Below, piece after piece: positions 19,552-29,567 of a stretch of DNA of 64,000 nt. A program made the translations under genes and the position numbers. Origin of the DNA: Candidatus Hermodarchaeota archaeon (lineage in GTDB: Archaea > Asgardarchaeota > Hermodarchaeia > Hermodarchaeales > Hermodarchaeaceae); the NCBI GenBank assembly GCA_016839365.1, contig JAEOUH010000029.1:1-64000 (forward strand). The letters run 5' to 3'. Below the pieces are notes generated by a model. The model was not told the DNA's origin, did no database searches, and was given only the letters and a program-made list of their open reading frames with translations. The first letter of the stretch is position 1. Each line of letters starts with the position of its first letter.

Positions 19552-20124
19552 TTATGCTCGAGCTTTTTGGGCAAGCTCTTTAGCCCATTTTCGAATGGCA
19601 TCCCAATCCCGAGTATCATAGATTCCGTTTTCCCCTTTGATACCCACAGCTTCTAGTTCTTCAATGAAGAACTTGGCCATTCTCTTATCCAGCCACCCCA
19701 TATTCTCCGGGTTCACCCAACCTCCGAAAATTGCCATCGCAATCGGGTTCAATTCATACTTCGTAATTTCTTCGACAAGATATTTAGTCCACGCCTCCTC
19801 CAATTTCTCCTGTTCGCCCTTGTGCTCGTGGAGCAGCTGGGCAGCCGAGGAAACAAAGACAGCTACCTTCTTACTCGCTAGCTCTTTAGCAAACCTGCGT
19901 AGGAATCCTTTAGCTTCTGATGTCCACCCCGTGAACTTCATTCCGTTACCAATGATAATCAATTCGTATTCTTTGATATCTCGGATCTTGTCTTTCTTGG
20001 CATCGACCACTTTGACCTCAAAGCCTTCTTCTCGAAGGACTTTGCTGATTTCTTCAGACGTTCCCGCAGTAGCGCCATATCGCGTTCCATACACAATCAG
20101 CGTTTTCAATTTGAGATACCACAC
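19552..20124 (-). CDS. Flavodoxin-domain protein (HemG-like)
   Basis: LIVYGTRYGATAGTSEEISKVL, IIIGNGMKFTGWTSEAKGFLRRF. Confidence 0.85.
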   Translation of the reverse strand: MWYLKLKTLIVYGTRYGATAGTSEEISKVLREEGFEVKVVDAKKDKIRDIKEYELIIIGNGMKFTGWTSEAKGFLRRFAKELASKKVAVFVSSAAQLLHEHKGEQEKLEEAWTKYLVEEITKYELNPIAMAIFGGWVNPENMGWLDKRMAKFFIEELEAVGIKGENGIYDTRDWDAIRKWAKELAQKARA

Positions 20125-20195
20125 TTGATGGTCATTTGATACATCGATTTAAGTCATTATCTTCCCTAACAATTGAAGTATATTCTTCACTTCGG

Positions 20196-21383
20196 TTAAC
20201 TTTTAGGAAAAGCCTTGAACCCCTTTACCACGAAAAACAAGCTAAAAGATATTAGAATAATACCTGTCACTAAAAACAATGTCGCAAATGGGGTATAAGC
20301 GCCAGCATGCGTCTCCCGAATTTCCACCGGATGATAACTAGTCTGCAACCAACACCGAAATGAGGAATCCGTGGTTTCACGAAGCACCTCAACAACTGTG
20401 TCCCCAGAAGCGTCTAATACAAAGTCCTGGAAATTCGGGTAGTTGGAGTCCACATTATTCCATGTATAATTCACCAATCCATCCGGTGTATAGGCACGGA
20501 TAGTCACCGATGAAAACGTTACATGAAATCCATATAGTCCTACTTCACAAGGTTGAAGGCCATGGAACGGAAACGCCACAACGGGTTCAGCCAGAGTAAC
20601 TGTCCCAGCGAATTCTCCGAAGTTGTTGTATTCCGGTGGTTCGAAATACAGAAAATGGTGGGGACAAACCACCGAAGGAAAACTCAAACAAAGTAGCAGC
20701 AAGCCTAGCGTACAAAACACCAACACTTGATTCCAATATCGGGACGAGGACTCCCGTTTCTGACCCCAGAAAAGCTCCAACCCTGCGACGAGTAGAACCA
20801 CACCAATAATGGCGGGAAGAAATGTGCCCCACCAAGGATATGAGGGCGGAGACAGAGGGAATGGATCCCTGATACCCCAAACAAGGACCCAACCTGAAAA
20901 GCTTGTATTGAACCCCTGATATCGAATAATAAGAACATGTGGGGGAGGATTGTGAACCCAGAATGTTTGCCCAACTGGCTCGGAACTATCATTATAAAAG
21001 GGCCACACTGTCGATTCAGCCCCATTGGATGATAACACAAGTAAAATGGGCGTCCCATTGGTGTAGAATTCCCGGACGAACACATTTGCATCATATAATG
21101 ACCAATCTCCCAATTCCATACGGTATTCTTGGTTACTGATGGAGACCACTCCACTAATAGGTCGGATTAATTCGTATGTATGCCCCCAGGCATATTGCGG
21201 GCTTCCATGTGAAACATGGTAAATGGGATACACCAAACCAAACGCAATCAAAAGACACCCAATGGAAGTGATAGCAACTGCCCGAAGAAACCGGATCCGT
21301 GCATCTTTAGTGCCCACTTCGAACCACCCCAGGATAACAATAATGTTCGCAATTATAATATGAACTGTTGTAGACAGGAACAC
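20196..21383 (-). CDS. Membrane protein with two extracytoplasmic domains, hypothetical
   Basis: 395-aa ORF; hydrophobic segments separate two soluble regions. Confidence 0.55.
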   Translation of the reverse strand: MFLSTTVHIIIANIIVILGWFEVGTKDARIRFLRAVAITSIGCLLIAFGLVYPIYHVSHGSPQYAWGHTYELIRPISGVVSISNQEYRMELGDWSLYDANVFVREFYTNGTPILLVLSSNGAESTVWPFYNDSSEPVGQTFWVHNPPPHVLIIRYQGFNTSFSGWVLVWGIRDPFPLSPPSYPWWGTFLPAIIGVVLLVAGLELFWGQKRESSSRYWNQVLVFCTLGLLLLCLSFPSVVCPHHFLYFEPPEYNNFGEFAGTVTLAEPVVAFPFHGLQPCEVGLYGFHVTFSSVTIRAYTPDGLVNYTWNNVDSNYPNFQDFVLDASGDTVVEVLRETTDSSFRCWLQTSYHPVEIRETHAGAYTPFATLFLVTGIILISFSLFFVVKGFKAFPKS

Positions 21384-21465
21384 TATATCTTGTCAAATGT
21401 ATCTGAACAGGGATAAACAAAAGGCAACGGTTCTACACATTTGAGGCTTATGGTGAGGAATTAAC

Positions 21466-21969
21466 GTGAGTGCGAAACCACAAAAAAAGAAACAAAAATT
21501 CTCACTTGCACATTACAGAAAAGACAAACGAATTGTAGAGCTTGTGAAAGAAACCGACCAAAAAACATTGGCAGTCTGGGCAATTGATTGCGCTGAGCGT
21601 GTTTTACCATATTTTCAAGAAGAATACCCAGAAGACCATCGACCACAAAAAGCCATTGAAACGCTAAAAACCTGGATAAAGACCGGAGTGTTCAAGATGG
21701 CTGTTATTCGCAGGGCATCTCTTGATGCTCATGCCGCTGCCCGTGAAGTAGGGAAAGATAGTGCAGCCCGCTCTGCAGCCCGTGCCGCAGGTCAAGCAGT
21801 CGCAACCGCACATGTCCCAACCCATTCTATCGGATCAGCAATATATGCCTTACAAGCTGTCCACAGGGCCACAAACGCCGCTAATATACAAACAGCCACA
21901 GCTGAAGAACGAGAATGGCAATACCAACACTTACTCAAACTAAAAAAAGATAACGTCGAAATTCGGTAA
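21466..21969 (+). CDS. Imm5-like putative immunity protein
   Basis: LAVWAIDCAERVLPYFQEEYPEDHRPQKAIETLKTWIKTG...AHAAAREVGKDSAARSAARAAGQAVATAHVPTHSIGSAIYALQAV. Confidence 0.65.
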   Translation: MSAKPQKKKQKFSLAHYRKDKRIVELVKETDQKTLAVWAIDCAERVLPYFQEEYPEDHRPQKAIETLKTWIKTGVFKMAVIRRASLDAHAAAREVGKDSAARSAARAAGQAVATAHVPTHSIGSAIYALQAVHRATNAANIQTATAEEREWQYQHLLKLKKDNVEIR

Positions 21970-21974
21970 CTTCG

Positions 21975-22955
21975 CTACATTTCAGTCAATCGCTTGATGA
22001 ACTCCCAATCCTCATCCACGAGATTTTGGAAATCCTGAATCAAATCATCGCGACGTGTCGGACGAAAGAGATGTCGGAAACGTCCTTGCGGTTCCAGCCA
22101 CTCCTCAATCGGCTTCTTCTTCGATGGATCCTTAACAAATTGCATACTCGGTGCAGACATCGTATAGGTCCGAGTTTCGCCATCATACTCCCACAACGGA
22201 TTGAAACAGGTTTCCACGGCGAGCTTTGCCATTTTCATACCGAGTTCTTCGGGATATCGCCAGTTCCGATGACATGGAGCTAGTACAACAATCACTGCAG
22301 GACCTTGTTTTTCCATGCCCTTCCGAACTTTCATCATGAAATCACGCCAATGGTACACCGAAGCGGTTGCACAGTATTCAGGATCATGAGCTGCATAGAC
22401 TAACGCAATTGGCTTCTTCCAAGTGGGTTTTCCAGGAACAGCTTTTCCAACTTCACTAGTAGTCGTCCATGCATATTTTGGAGTAGCTCCGGACCGCTGA
22501 ATGCCAGTATTCTGATATGCCTGATTGTCGTAGATAATGTAAAGGAAGTTGTGGCGTCGTTCGATGGCCCCGCTGGCGGCTTGAACGCCGATATCGAAGC
22601 CGCTGCCATCCCCACTGAAGACGAGGAGATCGGGGATGTCGTCTTCGAGGCCTTGGCGTTTACGGGCTTTGTAGGCGGCTTCGATTCCACTGGCGTTGGC
22701 AGGAGCGTTTTCGAAGAGGCTATGCATCCAAGGGACACGCCACGCAGTGTACGGGTAAATTGTGGAAGCGACTTCGAGGCAACCAGTGGCTTGGCTGACG
22801 ATGGTGTTTTTAGGTCTCGGGAGAGCGTGCATGGCCATGCGGGCCATAGAGCCAGCAGGACAGCCTGCGCAAAGGCGTTGACCGCTGGTAAAGAGTTCTT
22901 CTTGGTCGGCAATGTCCTTGAGCTTGGGTCGCCATTGTGGAGTTTCTTGGGTCAT
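21975..22955 (-). CDS. porB: 2-oxoacid (pyruvate-type):ferredoxin oxidoreductase beta subunit
   Basis: LCAGCPAGSMARM...GDGSGFDIGVQAASGAIERRHNFLYIIYDNQAYQNTGIQRSGATP TPP-binding region. Confidence 0.92.
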   Translation of the reverse strand: MTQETPQWRPKLKDIADQEELFTSGQRLCAGCPAGSMARMAMHALPRPKNTIVSQATGCLEVASTIYPYTAWRVPWMHSLFENAPANASGIEAAYKARKRQGLEDDIPDLLVFSGDGSGFDIGVQAASGAIERRHNFLYIIYDNQAYQNTGIQRSGATPKYAWTTTSEVGKAVPGKPTWKKPIALVYAAHDPEYCATASVYHWRDFMMKVRKGMEKQGPAVIVVLAPCHRNWRYPEELGMKMAKLAVETCFNPLWEYDGETRTYTMSAPSMQFVKDPSKKKPIEEWLEPQGRFRHLFRPTRRDDLIQDFQNLVDEDWEFIKRLTEM

Positions 22956-22970
22956 CTTGTTTTCCTCCTG

Positions 22971-24206
22971 TTATTTCCTTACGGTTATGTATTTGATGGG
23001 ATTTCGCGGGGATTTACCCGTGTCCTTGATTTTGAGGAGCTCCTTGTAGATGGTGCGGAAGTGGTCTGGAGTGACGTCGCGCCCGCCGAGGCCACCATAA
23101 TAGCCTAGGATTGTTGGGCGGGTGTCGAGGTCATAGAGAGCGCTGCGTACTTCATTGAAGAGGGGGCCACCGAGGCTGCCTGTGGTGTGAGTGCGCTCAA
23201 ATATCCCGACAACAGGGACGTCTGCAAGGAGTTTAGCGATTTTCTTATCAGGGAAAGGGCGGAATGTCCGCAGCTTCAGGAGTCCTACTTTTTTGCCTTG
23301 AGCACGAAGTTGGCGGGTGACGAAGCGCGCTGTCCCTGCTGAGCTTCCAGTGGTGAGGATGACAGCATCGGCATCGGTGACTTTGAAGGGTTGGAGGTAA
23401 CCGTCACCATATTTACGTCCGGTAAGTTGAGCCCATTCGTTATTAATTTGGGTGACGACCGGACGGGCTTTTTCCATGGCTTCACTGTGTTGAAGCTTGG
23501 ATTCCATGTAGTAGTCGAACAGTTGGAGGGGCCCGATGGTGATCGGGGTTTTGGGATCGAGTTTGAGGGGGACCTGTTTCCCATCGATGGTGATCATCAT
23601 GGGTTGGCGGCGTCCAACGAATTTGTGAGCGTCTGCGTCCTTCAGAAGATAGACGTTTTCCAGGGTGTGGGTTAGAACGAAGCCGTCGAGCATAGTCATG
23701 ACGGGGAGTTGGACGTCTGGGTGCTCCCCGATTCGGAAAGCCTGTAGGGTTGAGTCGTAGGCCTCCTGGGAGTTTTCGCAGTATATCATAATCCAGCCTG
23801 TGTCGCGTTGGGCGAGGGAGACGGTTTGGTCGCCGTGGATATTGATTGGGCCACTCGGGGACCGGTCGGCGACAGCCATAACGACAGGTTGACGAATGGA
23901 GGAGGTGAGGAAGATGACTTCGTGCATGAGCTCGATGCCATTAGCGGCGCTTGCGGTGAAGGTGCGGGCACCAGCCGCGGAGGCGCCTAGACAGGCGCTG
24001 AGGGCGCTGTGTTCGGATTCAACACGAACGAATTCAGTTTCGACTTCACCATTGGCTACAAACTCGGCAAATTTCTCAACGATGATGGTTTGGGGGGTAA
24101 TCGGGTAGGCGGCACAAACATCGACGAGCGCGTGTTTAGCGGCGTAGGCAACGGCTTCGTCACCATTGATCCCCATAAGAATCTGTTTGGCAGGCATCGG
24201 TTTCAT
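22971..24206 (-). CDS. porA: 2-oxoacid (pyruvate-type):ferredoxin oxidoreductase alpha subunit
   Basis: GDEAVAYAAKHALVDVCAAYPITPQTIIVEKFAEFVANGEV...SEHSALSACLGASAAGARTFTASAANGIELMHEVI. Confidence 0.93.
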   Translation of the reverse strand: MKPMPAKQILMGINGDEAVAYAAKHALVDVCAAYPITPQTIIVEKFAEFVANGEVETEFVRVESEHSALSACLGASAAGARTFTASAANGIELMHEVIFLTSSIRQPVVMAVADRSPSGPINIHGDQTVSLAQRDTGWIMIYCENSQEAYDSTLQAFRIGEHPDVQLPVMTMLDGFVLTHTLENVYLLKDADAHKFVGRRQPMMITIDGKQVPLKLDPKTPITIGPLQLFDYYMESKLQHSEAMEKARPVVTQINNEWAQLTGRKYGDGYLQPFKVTDADAVILTTGSSAGTARFVTRQLRAQGKKVGLLKLRTFRPFPDKKIAKLLADVPVVGIFERTHTTGSLGGPLFNEVRSALYDLDTRPTILGYYGGLGGRDVTPDHFRTIYKELLKIKDTGKSPRNPIKYITVRK

Positions 24207-24475
24207 TCATCCTCCATATCGATGCATTTGACTGGGCACTCTTCGGCGCAGATGCCACAGCCTTTGCAGTAGTTCATATCAAATTGAATGTTTTTTCCGT
24301 CCCAACTGATGGCGGCATCTGGGCAGAAGATCCAACATATGAGGCAGCGTGTGCATTTTTCGTCATCACGAACTGGACGTTTACTGCGCCAATCCCCGGT
24401 TTTGTATTCGGTGGCCGATTTCCACGTGACCCCAGCTGGGGGGATGTCTTTAGATCCAGGTAGTTTCTGAGTCAT
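24203..24475 (-). CDS. porD: 2-oxoacid:ferredoxin oxidoreductase delta (2x[4Fe-4S] ferredoxin) subunit
   Basis: CTRCLICWIFCPD and CKGCGICAEECPVKCI; overlaps the porA start by 4 nt. Confidence 0.93.
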   Translation of the reverse strand: MTQKLPGSKDIPPAGVTWKSATEYKTGDWRSKRPVRDDEKCTRCLICWIFCPDAAISWDGKNIQFDMNYCKGCGICAEECPVKCIDMEDE

Positions 24476-25050
24476 GTTTTTTCCACCTCATCATGCGCCC
24501 GTTTAATGACAATCACATTTCGTTCTCCGATACGTTCTCCAAACTGGTTGGTAACCTCGGTGAAGAGGCTTTCAAGTTTTACCAGGTTCGTAGCTCGAAC
24601 TAATGCCCCGAGCATGGCGGTGTTGGCGATTGGGCGACCAATGACTTCGCGGGCAAGGTCTGTGGCTGCAATTGTCCAGACTTCACCTTGAAATCCCAGT
24701 GCGTTAGCTACTGCTTTGCCGTCTTCGCGTGTATTCACAATGAGTTTAGTTTTCTTGTTCGTACCAGCAACGATAGTGTCTGGAACTTGGGCGAGAAGTG
24801 TTGGATCAATGACCACAACATAATCGGGTTCGTAAACCTTGCTATGGAGTTCGATTTCTTCGTTGCTTATTCGGGCAAAGGCTTCAACCGGTGCTCCGCT
24901 CCTTTCGGGACCGAAAAATGGGAAAGATTGAGCGTGTTTACCTTCTGTGATGGCCGCGCGCGCAAGGAGGATAGAGGCAGTCCATGCCCCTTGACCTCCA
25001 CGACCATGAAACCGAAGGTCAATGATTTGTTCCGTCATAAGAATCGTCAC
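24472..25050 (-). CDS. porG: 2-oxoacid:ferredoxin oxidoreductase gamma subunit
   Basis: LRFHGRGGQGAWTASILLARAAITEGKHAQSFPFFGPERSGAPVEAFARIS; overlaps porD by 4 nt. Confidence 0.93.
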   Translation of the reverse strand: MTILMTEQIIDLRFHGRGGQGAWTASILLARAAITEGKHAQSFPFFGPERSGAPVEAFARISNEEIELHSKVYEPDYVVVIDPTLLAQVPDTIVAGTNKKTKLIVNTREDGKAVANALGFQGEVWTIAATDLAREVIGRPIANTAMLGALVRATNLVKLESLFTEVTNQFGERIGERNVIVIKRAHDEVEKT

Positions 25051-25304
25051 CCAGAGTGAACGTAGGAGTGAAATTTGCTTCGATGGAGAGCCTCAAGTCT
25101 TTTATGCTTTGCTAATCTCGAAGAAAATACGACACTCATGCAAGGAAGAGCGGCTTGTTCGTTGTTCTGAAACACCAGAATACCGAGTTTAAATACCGAA
25201 AGGTTTAGAAGCTTCTAGGCGTTTGTGAAGGCTGTTTACTCGGAGTTATCTTCGAAAGACGGGTGAAGTGCCGCGTTTTACTGGGTAGCGTTGGGTGACA
25301 GATC

Positions 25305-26198
25305 GTGTACATGAAATACCAAGACCGTTTTGATAAATTAGAAGACCTTAGCAACCCAACCATGGGACGCTTTATGCTTACTCAGGTTCTTACCAGGATG
25401 GCAAGTACCTGTAAGGAGTGTCAGCGTGACCGGATGCGCTGCACTATCAAGCCACTATGCCCCGATCGTGTCTTTCTTAATATGCTCATTGCACTAGGAG
25501 CAAAAACGAGCGATTTACCTTCCTTTTGTTACCAGGTGAGTATTCGAGCACTGGAAGCCTATTTGAAGTCTGGCGCAAAACGCGATCACCCCCATGAACC
25601 CAGATATCCACTCTCCTACTTTCGACGCTATGTGCAGTTAAAAAAAGACGACGATGAATTTAATTTCGAGGCGTTTAAAAAATGGTTGGAAACCACAACT
25701 AAAAAGACGGTTTTTGGGTACGCTATTGAAAACAAATGGTACTTTGGTGTGGGGAATGGCATCTTCATAGTGGATTTGAAGCGAAGTTTGGTTAGTTTAG
25801 ATCCAGATGGTGATATTGTTCGGCATGAGGCCCTTGAACCCATCCTCACATTTCTCATGAAATTATATGATCTATCTGCTGAAATTCTCAAAGATATGCA
25901 AGATACTTGGTATCTTCGGATTGATTTCCCTGAATTTTCAGAAGAAGCGTACTCAGAATACGTTGTGCCGCAATTGAAAGCCTTGAGAGAGCACTGGTCT
26001 TTTGTTCGTGTAAATAACTTCGATTCAAATACTCAGTTTCTTATTGGGCTTGATCCACCACCCGAGATAGCGATGCGGTTGGATGGACTCCGGAAAACAG
26101 CAATGATACTGGCTGAGATTGCTGAGGTTGCACCAAAGAAATCGAGCCGTAAGCGTGGGGCTACGTCAGTTGAAGCACCAGCTCAACCTACAGGCTAA
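25305..26198 (+). CDS. Hypothetical protein with Cys-rich (possible metal-binding) N-terminus
   Basis: CKECQRDRMRCTIKPLCPD; long ORF with plausible codon usage. Confidence 0.6.
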   Translation: MYMKYQDRFDKLEDLSNPTMGRFMLTQVLTRMASTCKECQRDRMRCTIKPLCPDRVFLNMLIALGAKTSDLPSFCYQVSIRALEAYLKSGAKRDHPHEPRYPLSYFRRYVQLKKDDDEFNFEAFKKWLETTTKKTVFGYAIENKWYFGVGNGIFIVDLKRSLVSLDPDGDIVRHEALEPILTFLMKLYDLSAEILKDMQDTWYLRIDFPEFSEEAYSEYVVPQLKALREHWSFVRVNNFDSNTQFLIGLDPPPEIAMRLDGLRKTAMILAEIAEVAPKKSSRKRGATSVEAPAQPTG

Positions 26199-26869
26199 TA
26201 GCGAAATTCTGATTCTGGTTTTTCTGGCTTTTCTTCATCGTCAACTTCGTAACGACGGGCTAGTCGTACTCCAAATCGGTCGATGCCCCGTTTGGCGGAT
26301 TTCTGAATGGATTTGGCTAAATCGTAAATAAACATCAGGACAAAGAACAAAACAATGGAAACTGCAAGGATTTGGAAGTAAGGCTGAAGGACATCGATGG
26401 GAAACATCCCTGGGATAAAGATTGGTGAAACAATTACATAGACAGCTAAAATCATGAAAATATAGATGATATCGAGTGGGATTCGCCGGGGATGATATCG
26501 ATCGGTAGAACGCATACCTGGTAGGCGACTGATGATGTAATCTGAAAAAGCATCGGCTGAGCGTGCAAATTGCATGAGGGCTTCGATTCCAAATAGCAAA
26601 ATAACCAGCAGCACACCTATCCGGATGAGCGAATATCCGGTCAAGATAACCGTGCCGATGGGTGACCAAATTGTGGGTAGCACTAGAATAGGGTAAAGGT
26701 CTAAGAAGACAAATAACGGAACAGCAAAGATGTAGAACAGTCCGACTGCAATCACAATTAATCCGTTGATCAGGAATTTTGGAAATGAGGTGGCCAGTTG
26801 TTTGGCTACTCTTCGTTTTTCGTCTTTTTCGCTATCTTCTTCTTTTTCTTTAGTTTCTTCCTCTGACAT
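26195..26869 (-). CDS. Membrane protein with charged termini, hypothetical
   Basis: Highly acidic/basic N-terminus followed by multiple TM segments. Confidence 0.6.
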   Translation of the reverse strand: MSEEETKEKEEDSEKDEKRRVAKQLATSFPKFLINGLIVIAVGLFYIFAVPLFVFLDLYPILVLPTIWSPIGTVILTGYSLIRIGVLLVILLFGIEALMQFARSADAFSDYIISRLPGMRSTDRYHPRRIPLDIIYIFMILAVYVIVSPIFIPGMFPIDVLQPYFQILAVSIVLFFVLMFIYDLAKSIQKSAKRGIDRFGVRLARRYEVDDEEKPEKPESEFRY

Positions 26870-26966
26870 GAACGGTTACCTCGGTTTGTTGATGATTTTC
26901 CTCTATGGAGTAGACAATTGTCCTTAGAGGCTAATAAGCCTGCTCCTTAAAAAAGGGAGATGGAAA

Positions 26967-27683
26967 TTATTTCTTTTCCTCGACTTTTCCAGTCTTAAGG
27001 TCGATTTGAAGGCGACGTGACCCCTTTTGGCTAGGAATGTTTACAAAGAGCGTATCATCGGTTTGCTCAACTTCAACCCACCGCACCCATTTTCCGGTTT
27101 TGCCATCAAACTTGTGGGTTTCGGCATTCTTGACTTTTTCGAGGAACTCCTTCAGTTCGGTAAGTGTCTTGAACGTGTACTCGCCTTTTTCGCTTACAGC
27201 TTTGTAGGGACGAAGGGCAACCGTGTCTGCTACCGCTTCACCACCACGCGCAGGATAGGCTAAATCGTGAAGGGTCACAATCCGATTCCGCTCGGAAAAT
27301 TCTAAAACGCAGGTTAACCGAATCCGTCCTGTCTCTCCAAAACCTGCTTTACCAGCCAAATTTCGACAGGTGGAAAGGATCTCTGAGGATTCAACAACTC
27401 CGTAGTGTATCCAAAGATTGGCAATGTCATTAATCTCAGTAGCCTTTTCACCCCAGACGATTACCGCGCGACCCCTAGGTTGGGCTAGGCCTTCGTCTAA
27501 AATGGCATTTACAGTGTTCTTGAAATCCGCTTCATTTGCACTTTCCGTTACTCTAACATGAATGGTAGCTGACGCGATTTCTCCACCGGCACTTTTTACT
27601 CCTCGAATCATGTCCCATGCCTTTTCTTGGTCAATGACTTGTTTCAAGATGGTTGTCCCCCTTCTGGCTACAGCCAAAGACAT
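26967..27683 (-). CDS. Hypothetical protein
   Basis: 238-aa ORF without a recognised motif, soluble composition. Confidence 0.55.
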   Translation of the reverse strand: MSLAVARRGTTILKQVIDQEKAWDMIRGVKSAGGEIASATIHVRVTESANEADFKNTVNAILDEGLAQPRGRAVIVWGEKATEINDIANLWIHYGVVESSEILSTCRNLAGKAGFGETGRIRLTCVLEFSERNRIVTLHDLAYPARGGEAVADTVALRPYKAVSEKGEYTFKTLTELKEFLEKVKNAETHKFDGKTGKWVRWVEVEQTDDTLFVNIPSQKGSRRLQIDLKTGKVEEKK

Positions 27684-27799
27684 GCAGTTAAACTTTCCGT
27701 ATCTAAAACAAAAGAAATAAGGGAGAGCAGGAGGGATTGAGGAAAGTACAACTATTCAACCTTTGAATCTATTATCAGCTCAAACGAGTTGGATCATCA

Positions 27800-28348
27800 A
27801 TGTCATCCCGAACTGGGCGAATTCGAAGTCTTATCCGTTTAGTGACAAGACTTCGTCGTTCGGGAAGGGTTGCATTGCTTATCGATGGACCCAATGTTCT
27901 TCGTCGCGAATTTGATATACGATTAGATGACTTAAAGAGCCAGATAGAGGAATTTGGAAAAATCGGTGTCGCAAAGGTCTATTTGAACGAACGCGCTAGC
28001 ACGAAACTGTTAGAGGCTATATCGAATAGTGGGTTTACACCTGTTGTTACTACTACGGATGTGCATCTCCACATGGCAATGGAATCAATGGATTTAGTCC
28101 TAGGTGATGCTACTAAATTACTCGTGATCTTTAGTCGTCATGCAAGGACCGCTCCAATCCTCCGCCGAGCACGTGAACATGGCTTGGAAACGATAGCGAT
28201 TGGGTTTGAACCAGGTTTTAGCGTAGCGGTGCAAAACGCTGCAGACCATGTTCTCCGTATTGACCGCCCATTACGCAGCCAAATCCAACGTGTGAAAGGC
28301 AAAGAGAAGAAAGAGAAGAAAGATGAGGATTGGCAATTTGAGGAGTGA
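27800..28348 (+). CDS. NYN/PIN-like domain protein (TIGR00288/LabA-like)
   Basis: RVALLIDGPNVLRREF...HLHMAMESMDLVLGDATKLLVIFSRHARTAPILRRAREHGLETIAIG. Confidence 0.85.
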   Translation: MSSRTGRIRSLIRLVTRLRRSGRVALLIDGPNVLRREFDIRLDDLKSQIEEFGKIGVAKVYLNERASTKLLEAISNSGFTPVVTTTDVHLHMAMESMDLVLGDATKLLVIFSRHARTAPILRRAREHGLETIAIGFEPGFSVAVQNAADHVLRIDRPLRSQIQRVKGKEKKEKKDEDWQFEE

Positions 28349-28404
28349 ACCGCTCTAACCTACTCCTGAGATTTTTTAGAAAGGATTTGCAGTGGTTTCG
28401 CAAG

Positions 28405-29115
28405 TTAGTCTAGATGGTTGCGAATTTCCTCATTGGTAAGTTGGGTGAAGACGCGTTTCTCTGTGTCGACGATGGAGATTTCCATAGCTTCCTCGTCGAG
28501 TTTCTCTTCGACAACCTGCCGAAGGGTGTCAATGCATAATTTCACTGCTCCAGGCATCAGCTTAATTGCTGGTTTATAGTGCTTTGCTAAATATTCTCGC
28601 GCTGCTTCTGAATTGTATCCGATCGCTGTGGCACGCCAACTCCAGTAAGAGCCAGAGGGGTCGGTGGTGAAAATTTGTGGACCCTGTGAATCCACTCCAG
28701 CAATCAAGAGAGAGACACCAAAGGGACGAATGCCACCAACTTGAGTGTAATTTTGTTTCAGGTCGCAGACCTTTTTGGTTAGTACCTCAACATCGATGGG
28801 TTCCCCATAGGTGATTTGGTTGATCTGGCTTTGGACACGAGCATAGTCAACGAGGACACGAGCATCAGCGTGGAGTCCAGCGATTGCACAGCCAATGTGC
28901 TTGTCAACCACGTAGATTTTTTGGATTTGTTCTAAATCCATTAGGGGAGAAGTGGCCTCTTTATGGACGCCAATCACGGCACCATTTGTTGCTTTAACTC
29001 CAATCGCGGTTTTGCCACGACGGACCGCTTCTAACGCATATTCGACCTGATATAAGCGACCTTCGGGGCTGAAAATCGTGATCGCCCGGTCATAGGCGAG
29101 ACTTCTTTCCATCAT
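28405..29115 (-). CDS. psmA: Proteasome alpha subunit
   Basis: AYDRAITIFSPEGRLYQVEYALEAVRRGKTAIGVKATNGAVIG. Confidence 0.95.
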   Translation of the reverse strand: MMERSLAYDRAITIFSPEGRLYQVEYALEAVRRGKTAIGVKATNGAVIGVHKEATSPLMDLEQIQKIYVVDKHIGCAIAGLHADARVLVDYARVQSQINQITYGEPIDVEVLTKKVCDLKQNYTQVGGIRPFGVSLLIAGVDSQGPQIFTTDPSGSYWSWRATAIGYNSEAAREYLAKHYKPAIKLMPGAVKLCIDTLRQVVEEKLDEEAMEISIVDTEKRVFTQLTNEEIRNHLD

Positions 29116-29301
29116 TACAGTTCAACCTCTGGTAGAAGCACGTTCACAGCCTGGAGTTATAAAAGTTTGTCTCTGTCATCAATACAGAAGCTCCAGAGCT
29201 GCCGCTTCCAAGATGACGAACTTTTCTGAATAAAATCCACAGGAGTGAAGCCCCTATAGGTAAAAATAACTTCACCCCAAGTGTAACAAGTATCCCTATT
29301 G

Positions 29302-29523
29302 CTACCTTCGAAGGAAGGGCGCCAAGAGGATTTTAAATAGCCGTAGACCCAAAAGGAGGATACCTTTTCCAGTTTTTCCCCGCATGGAAATACCTCCAAT
29401 AAGATGTAGCAGATTAACGGCGCCTTTTAATCCTTTGCGATTCACTGTAAAGGTCCCAAAGACCTTGGGGAGCTCGCAACGGGAAGTATTTCCAGGAATT
29501 TGACGTTTTCTGATTAAACACAA
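29302..29523 (-). CDS. Small basic, possibly membrane-associated protein; uncertain
   Basis: 73-aa ORF in an otherwise empty ~450-bp intergenic region, C-terminal GILLLGLRLFKILLAPFLRR. Confidence 0.25.
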   Translation of the reverse strand: MCLIRKRQIPGNTSRCELPKVFGTFTVNRKGLKGAVNLLHLIGGISMRGKTGKGILLLGLRLFKILLAPFLRR

Positions 29524-29567
29524 GGCTTTTACTCAACTATTGCTTTCGTGCGGATTAGTGGATGTGA

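Noticed and set aside
22551-23108. 185-aa plus-strand ORF antisense to porB/porA
   Set aside because: Antisense shadow produced by the codon bias of the por genes; the por reading is unambiguous.
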